Shown piece by piece: positions 60,408 to 64,000 of a DNA stretch of 64,000 nt. A program made the translations under genes and the position numbers. Each line of letters begins with the position of its first letter. The first letter of the stretch is position 1. The notes under the pieces are model-generated. The model ran no database searches. It was given only the letters and a program-made list of their open reading frames with translations, and was not told the origin of the DNA. Source of the DNA: Phycisphaerales bacterium (GTDB taxonomy: Bacteria > Planctomycetota > Phycisphaerae > Phycisphaerales > SM1A02); the NCBI GenBank assembly GCA_030749435.1, contig JASMKH010000004.1:49674-113673 (forward strand), written 5' to 3'.

Positions 60408-61703
60408 ATGCACCTGTGGTCCGCAGAAGTCCAGCGTCGGGTTGACGCGGCTCAGCCGCTCGCGGCTCGCCTGCGCCCCCGTTCGCTCGATGAGGTCATC
60501 GGGCAGGCGCACCTCACCGGCCCCGATGGCATCCTGCGGAAACTGATCGGCAGCGGACATTTGGGCTCGCTCATCCTGTGGGGACCGCCCGGCACGGGCA
60601 AGACGACGCTCGCAGACGTCTTGGCCCGCGAGGGCGGGCGGCCCTGCACCACGGCCAATGCCGCTACGATCGGCGTCAAACAGATTCGCGAGGTGCTCGA
60701 TACGTCCCGCCGCCGACTGGCCGATGGCGGCCCGGCCACCGTGCTGTTTCTCGACGAAATCCATCGGTTCTCGAAGAGCCAGCAGGACGTGCTGCTGGGT
60801 GACGTGGAGCGAGGCGTCGTCTCGCTGATCGGCGCCACAACCGAGAACCCGTGGTACACGGTCAACGACGCCCTCATCAGCCGGGCGACGGTGCTGCAGC
60901 TCAATCGCCTTGACGCCGCCGCAGTCGCAGTGCTTCTGGACCGTTCCATTGAACGCGGGGAGGTGCCTTCCGGCACGGTGCTGTCTGCCGAGGCTCGCGA
61001 GGTCATTGCCGATCGATGCGAGGGCGATGCGCGGCGGGCGCTGGCCGCGCTCGAGCTGGCATGCCATCTTCATGCGGGCGACGGAGCCATTCCAGCGGCA
61101 ACCGCCGAGCAAGCAATCGGTGCCCGAGGTCGCCGCTTCGATCGCCAGGGCGACCAGCACTACGATCTCGCCAGCGCGCTTATCAAGTGCATTCGCGCCA
61201 GCGACGTCGATGCGTCAATTCACTGGCTTGCGGTCCTCCTGGAGGCGGGCGAAGACCCCCGCTTCATCTGCCGAAGGCTCGCCATTCTCGCGAGCGAGGA
61301 CATCGGGCTGGCAGCGCCGCAGGCGCTTCAACTGGCAGACGCCGCGTGGAGCGTCGTGGAGCGAATCGGGCTGCCTGAAGCCGAACTCACACTTTCAGAA
61401 CTGGTCGTCTATCTGGCCAGTTGTCCCAAGTCCAACGCAGCTGCCACCGCCATCTGGAACGCGCGGTCCGCCATTCGGGACCTGCCCGGAGTCGAGGTAC
61501 CACTGCATCTTCGAAGCGGGCAGACCCGGGGGGCGCGCGAGTTCGGGTACGGGGAGGGCTATGTCTATGCCCACGACGATCCCGAGGCCGCCGCCGCGAT
61601 GAACAACATCAACCCCGGAAGCGAGCCACCGACCTACTACGTCCCCAGCGACCATGGCTTCGAGGCGACCATCAAGGCGCGTCTGGAGGAGGGCCGGCCA
61701 TGA
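60408..61703 (+). CDS. rarA: RarA/MgsA-type AAA+ ATPase (replication-recombination)
   Basis: A 431-residue clamp-loader-like protein that acts at stalled forks. Walker A is LWGPPGTGKTTLA, Walker B FLDEIHRFSKSQQD, sensor 1 LIGATTENPWYTVNDALISRA (GATTEN shown), sensor 2 GDARRALAALE. The C-terminal tetramerisation part has ALIKCIRASDVDASIHWL and RFICRRLAILASEDIGLA, diagnostic of RarA. The stop overlaps the next ATG (ATGA). Confidence 0.94.
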   Translation: MHLWSAEVQRRVDAAQPLAARLRPRSLDEVIGQAHLTGPDGILRKLIGSGHLGSLILWGPPGTGKTTLADVLAREGGRPCTTANAATIGVKQIREVLDTSRRRLADGGPATVLFLDEIHRFSKSQQDVLLGDVERGVVSLIGATTENPWYTVNDALISRATVLQLNRLDAAAVAVLLDRSIERGEVPSGTVLSAEAREVIADRCEGDARRALAALELACHLHAGDGAIPAATAEQAIGARGRRFDRQGDQHYDLASALIKCIRASDVDASIHWLAVLLEAGEDPRFICRRLAILASEDIGLAAPQALQLADAAWSVVERIGLPEAELTLSELVVYLASCPKSNAAATAIWNARSAIRDLPGVEVPLHLRSGQTRGAREFGYGEGYVYAHDDPEAAAAMNNINPGSEPPTYYVPSDHGFEATIKARLEEGRP

Positions 61704-62269
61704 TTGAAGCGAAGCGAGCGATGCGGGCTGCCATGCGGGCGGCGGTCGAGGCCATGGATGGCGACCAGCGAACGACCGCCACGGCGATGCTCACTGCGAC
61801 GTTGTGGGCCGAGGCTGGCCCGCTTCGCGCTGCAGTCTCGCCAGGCGCGGTACTCATGGGCTTCATGCCGCTGCCCGACGAGATCGATCCGACATCGGCC
61901 ATGCAGCGTTGGCTGGACAGGGGCGGCAGGCTCGCCGTACCGGTCAGTGACTGGGACACCCGTTCGATGGAAGCATCGGTTGTCGCATCGCTCGCAGGCG
62001 ACCTCTTCGAGGCTGGCCGCCACGGCATTCGCGAACCGCGTGATCCGTCGCCGGTCGCCGCCGAAGCGTTGGCTGTCATCCTTGTGCCGGGGCTGGCCTT
62101 TGACGCCAGCGGCGGCCGCTTGGGCCGGGGCGCCGGATTCTACGACCGCTTCCTGCCCCGCCTCTCGCAGGACTGCCTGGTGATCGGCGTGTGTCATGCC
62201 GAGCAGGTCGTCGAGGTCGTGCCGGTGGACCCGCTTGACTGCCGGGTGGCATCGGTGGTGGCTGTGTGA
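61700..62269 (+). CDS. 5-formyltetrahydrofolate cyclo-ligase family protein
   Basis: A 189-residue protein that should convert 5-formyl-THF to 5,10-methenyl-THF with ATP. MIEAKRAMRAAMRAAVEAM matches the basic N-terminal helix, FMPLPDEIDP the substrate region, and GGRLGRGAGFYDRFLPRL the highly conserved G-x-G-x-GYYD-type loop (Phe for Tyr). The C-terminus lacks the usual extended ending and stops at DCRVASVVAV. Coupled to rarA by ATGA; a folate link to folP on the other strand is incidental. Confidence 0.88.
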   Translation: MIEAKRAMRAAMRAAVEAMDGDQRTTATAMLTATLWAEAGPLRAAVSPGAVLMGFMPLPDEIDPTSAMQRWLDRGGRLAVPVSDWDTRSMEASVVASLAGDLFEAGRHGIREPRDPSPVAAEALAVILVPGLAFDASGGRLGRGAGFYDRFLPRLSQDCLVIGVCHAEQVVEVVPVDPLDCRVASVVAV

Positions 62270-62565
62270 GCCGTGCAGAAGCCCCCCACGAGCAGGCCTT
62301 CAATCTGCGCCGAGTTCAGTCATGACAAGAACGCGCTGAAATCCGGCGCGATCGGCATCGCCATACAGCATCTCCCGCAATTGGCAGCTCGCGGCGATCC
62401 GCGCTGCGGGTGATCGTGACAGCCAGAGTCACGTCATGAGTCCGGATCGCCCAACGAAGCAACCTCACAGGGCCTTCGATTCAGTGGGATCGACCGGCAT
62501 GACTCGGGTGCACAGCAAAGGGGGCAAAGGGGAAGAGGCGGGCACTGGCCGCGTCGAACCCGGCG
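62270..62565. other. 296-bp gap with a short unexplained minus-strand open stretch
   Basis: No gene with a start is found. On the minus strand a 42-codon stretch ends IAASCQLREMLYGDAD... VLVMTELGAD at a TGA near 62309 and looks protein-like in codon use, but it has no start or recognised family. It may be a gene remnant or chance. Confidence 0.25.
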
Positions 62566-63747
62566 CTACTCTCGCACCAGCACCACGCTGTTGCCCTCGG
62601 TGAGCATTTCGTAGAGCAGGGCAATGTCCTCGTCACCGAGCCGGACACAGCCCATCGAGCGATCCTGCCCGATGGACTCCGGCTCGATCGTGCCGTGAAT
62701 GCCGAAGCCCTGCTCCTGCAGGTTGTGCGGGTCGATGCCGTCGAGGCCGATCCAATACTCCCCAATGGGATTGAGCGGGTCATCGCTCGCGAAACGTTCA
62801 CCGGTGCGGGGGTTGGTCCAGCTGGGATTGATCATCTTGCCGCCTCGGCGAACGCGGAAGGCGCCCTCGGGGGTCGAGCCGAACTCGCCGAGCCCAACCG
62901 GCAGGCTGGTGACGTAGATCGCCTCGTCACCTTCGCCGAGCCAGACATCGGCGCGGTGCGCGGCCTTGTCGACTTCGGCGTGGAACGGCCCCTGCACGAG
63001 TTTGATCCGTTGGCCCACCCTGATGCGCGACGGGTCACTGATGCCGTTGATCCGCTGCACGAATCGCCAGTTGGTCTTCACGCCCTCGCGGTTGACGAGT
63101 TTCGAGAGTGCGTCCCCCGACTTGATCTCGTAGAGCCGGGTGAAGTTGTCGCCGGGGGTCACCTCGGGGCCGAAGACCATGCCCTGGTTCATGACGCTCA
63201 GCGTGCCGCGGATCTCCTCGGTCTCGGCAGGCGAGAGGGTGCGTGAGCGGAGGCCAGCGCTCAGGATGGCCCGGGCCTGCACCACATCGCCGCTGCGGAT
63301 CAGCGGCAGGGCCTGCTCAAGCACGCTGGGGCTGGCTTGCTCGGGGGCTTGCTCGGAGGCTGGCTCCGGAGGTTCGGGTGAGGTCCGGGGGGCAACTGCC
63401 GGGGGAGTGGCTTCTGGGGGGGCTTCCGCGGGGGCTTCCGCGGGGGTTGCGGTGTGTGGCGTGGATGTTGGTGTTGGGTCGAACTCGACTCGTCGCGTCG
63501 CCTGCGGGGTCTGAGCGGATGGCTCGGTTGTCTGGTTCTCTGGCTGAGCGGCCACCGGGTCGATCGCCCGGGCCACCTCGAGCTGGCCATCGGCAGACCG
63601 TTCAAGGGGCCAGAGCCACCAGGTCGCGGCGGCAGCAATGACAATCAGCAGGAGCACGAGCAGTGGCCCACCACGGCGGCGGCGTCTTCGGCTGGACATC
63701 ATTGAACGGCGTCCGCCGCCCGACATGGATTGGCTGGGAAGGGCCAT
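62566..63747 (-). CDS. LysM-containing L,D-transpeptidase (YkuD family)
   Basis: A 393-residue anchored envelope enzyme. A short basic cytoplasmic tail (SSRRRRRRGG) leads to a membrane helix (LLVLLLIVIAAAATWWLW), a Pro/Glu-rich linker of about 90 residues, a LysM-like domain (YEIKSGDALSKLVNREG, VGQRIKLV) and the YkuD catalytic domain: FRVRRGGKMINPSWTNP, FGIHGTIEPESIG and the nucleophile Cys in RSMGCVRLGDED. It would crosslink or edit peptidoglycan by 3-3 links. Met stands in the usual SxGC position (often SHGC). Monocistronic as far as visible. Confidence 0.92.
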   Translation of the reverse strand: MALPSQSMSGGGRRSMMSSRRRRRRGGPLLVLLLIVIAAAATWWLWPLERSADGQLEVARAIDPVAAQPENQTTEPSAQTPQATRRVEFDPTPTSTPHTATPAEAPAEAPPEATPPAVAPRTSPEPPEPASEQAPEQASPSVLEQALPLIRSGDVVQARAILSAGLRSRTLSPAETEEIRGTLSVMNQGMVFGPEVTPGDNFTRLYEIKSGDALSKLVNREGVKTNWRFVQRINGISDPSRIRVGQRIKLVQGPFHAEVDKAAHRADVWLGEGDEAIYVTSLPVGLGEFGSTPEGAFRVRRGGKMINPSWTNPRTGERFASDDPLNPIGEYWIGLDGIDPHNLQEQGFGIHGTIEPESIGQDRSMGCVRLGDEDIALLYEMLTEGNSVVLVRE

Positions 63748-63830
63748 TGGCGAGGAGTGTACCGCGAGGGCATTTCGCCCGCCCCTGCAAACTGTCGAGG
63801 CAGCTTTGAAGCGAACCGCCGTCCGGCGCG

Positions 63831-63982
63831 CGCCGGGCGCTCCCCTGCCCTCACCGCTCCCCCGCTTGCGCCGGGCGCTCCCCTGCCCTCACCGCTCCCC
63901 CGGCTGCGCCGGGCGCTCCCCTGCCCTCACCGCTCCCCCGCTTGCGCCGGGCGCTCCCCTGCCCTCACCGCTCCCCCGCTCG
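63831..63982. repeat. 38-bp tandem repeat, four copies, ending in a hairpin
   Basis: Four copies at 63831, 63869, 63907 and 63945 begin CGCCGGGCGCTCCCCTGCCC and end CCCCCGCTTG, CCCCCGGCTG, CCCCCGCTTG and CCCCCGCTCG; otherwise identical. The last copy runs into a hairpin CTCCCCCG/CGGGGGAG with loop CTCG (63971-63990), as if the array grew from a REP-like palindrome. It continues to the window end. No spacers, so not CRISPR. Confidence 0.85.
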
Positions 63983-64000
63983 CGGGGGAGCTGTGGGCGC

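Noticed and set aside
60333..61160. 276-codon N-terminal extension of glmS
   Set aside because: GlmS needs Cys at position 2 after Met, which fixes the start at 60332; the extension is antisense to rarA.
63831..63982. Repeat array resembling a CRISPR
   Set aside because: The units are directly adjacent without spacers and no cas gene is present.

Overview
The window is a 64 kb piece of a high-GC bacterial chromosome with no phage, insertion sequence or CRISPR array. Gene content points to a planctomycete, most likely of class Phycisphaerae. At least eight secreted proteins end in the same paired dockerin-like repeat (DxDGDGxVxxxDLLxxLxxWGxC), and there is a PEP-CTERM protein. ECF-type sigma factors are frequent, and one is encoded beside a Ser/Thr kinase-TPR receptor. 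Housekeeping genes (ppa, glmS, folP, pntAB, rarA, trx, tRNA-Ala) show it is chromosomal. Assignment to the class is inference from these signatures.

Layout. 0-4 kb: inorganic pyrophosphatase, then a large FG-GAP/DCDGDG-repeat secreted protein converging on it. 4.2-7.5 kb: an ArfB-like release factor, then a tightly coupled trio (RlmL-type methyltransferase, SGNH-like hydrolase, VTT membrane protein). 7.5-11.1 kb: two paralogous secreted zinc proteases. 11.2-15.4 kb: an EF-hand secreted protein divergent from a coupled operon of ECF sigma factor, single-pass membrane protein (putative anti-sigma) and EF-hand CpxP/ZraP-like sensor, followed by an SMR transporter. 15.5-22.4 kb: M48 lipoprotein protease, YdiJ-like FAD/Fe-S oxidoreductase, Na+/H+ antiporter, subtilase. 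22.9-33 kb: Ser/Thr kinase-TPR protein with an FHA-sigma fusion, then EEP nuclease/phosphatase, TauE exporter, DMT transporter, a second FHA-sigma fusion and an SSS symporter.

33-42.6 kb: dCMP deaminase, AstB and a small Trp-rich protein come first. Two coupled amidohydrolase-fold proteins follow. Next is a cobalamin riboswitch upstream of a PEP-CTERM protein, then a frameshifted VOC remnant and an aldehyde dehydrogenase. 42.6-53.5 kb: a glycine-zipper lipoprotein, dockerin-tagged exoproteins (including an M36-like protease and a PHP-domain protein) and a ChaA-type antiporter. 53.9-63.7 kb: pntAB, tRNA-Ala(GGC), trx-folP-glmS, rarA-formate-THF cycloligase, and an L,D-transpeptidase. The window ends in a 38-bp tandem repeat.

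The two points I would follow first are (1) two paralogous FHA-ECF sigma fusions 3.3 kb apart, one overlapping a Ser/Thr kinase gene, which suggests phospho-peptide-controlled sigma factors; and (2) a B12 riboswitch whose only visible target is a small surface-sorted PEP-CTERM protein, which suggests a new cobalamin-related surface protein. All start sites were chosen from Shine-Dalgarno matches, signal peptides and overlaps, without any alignment.
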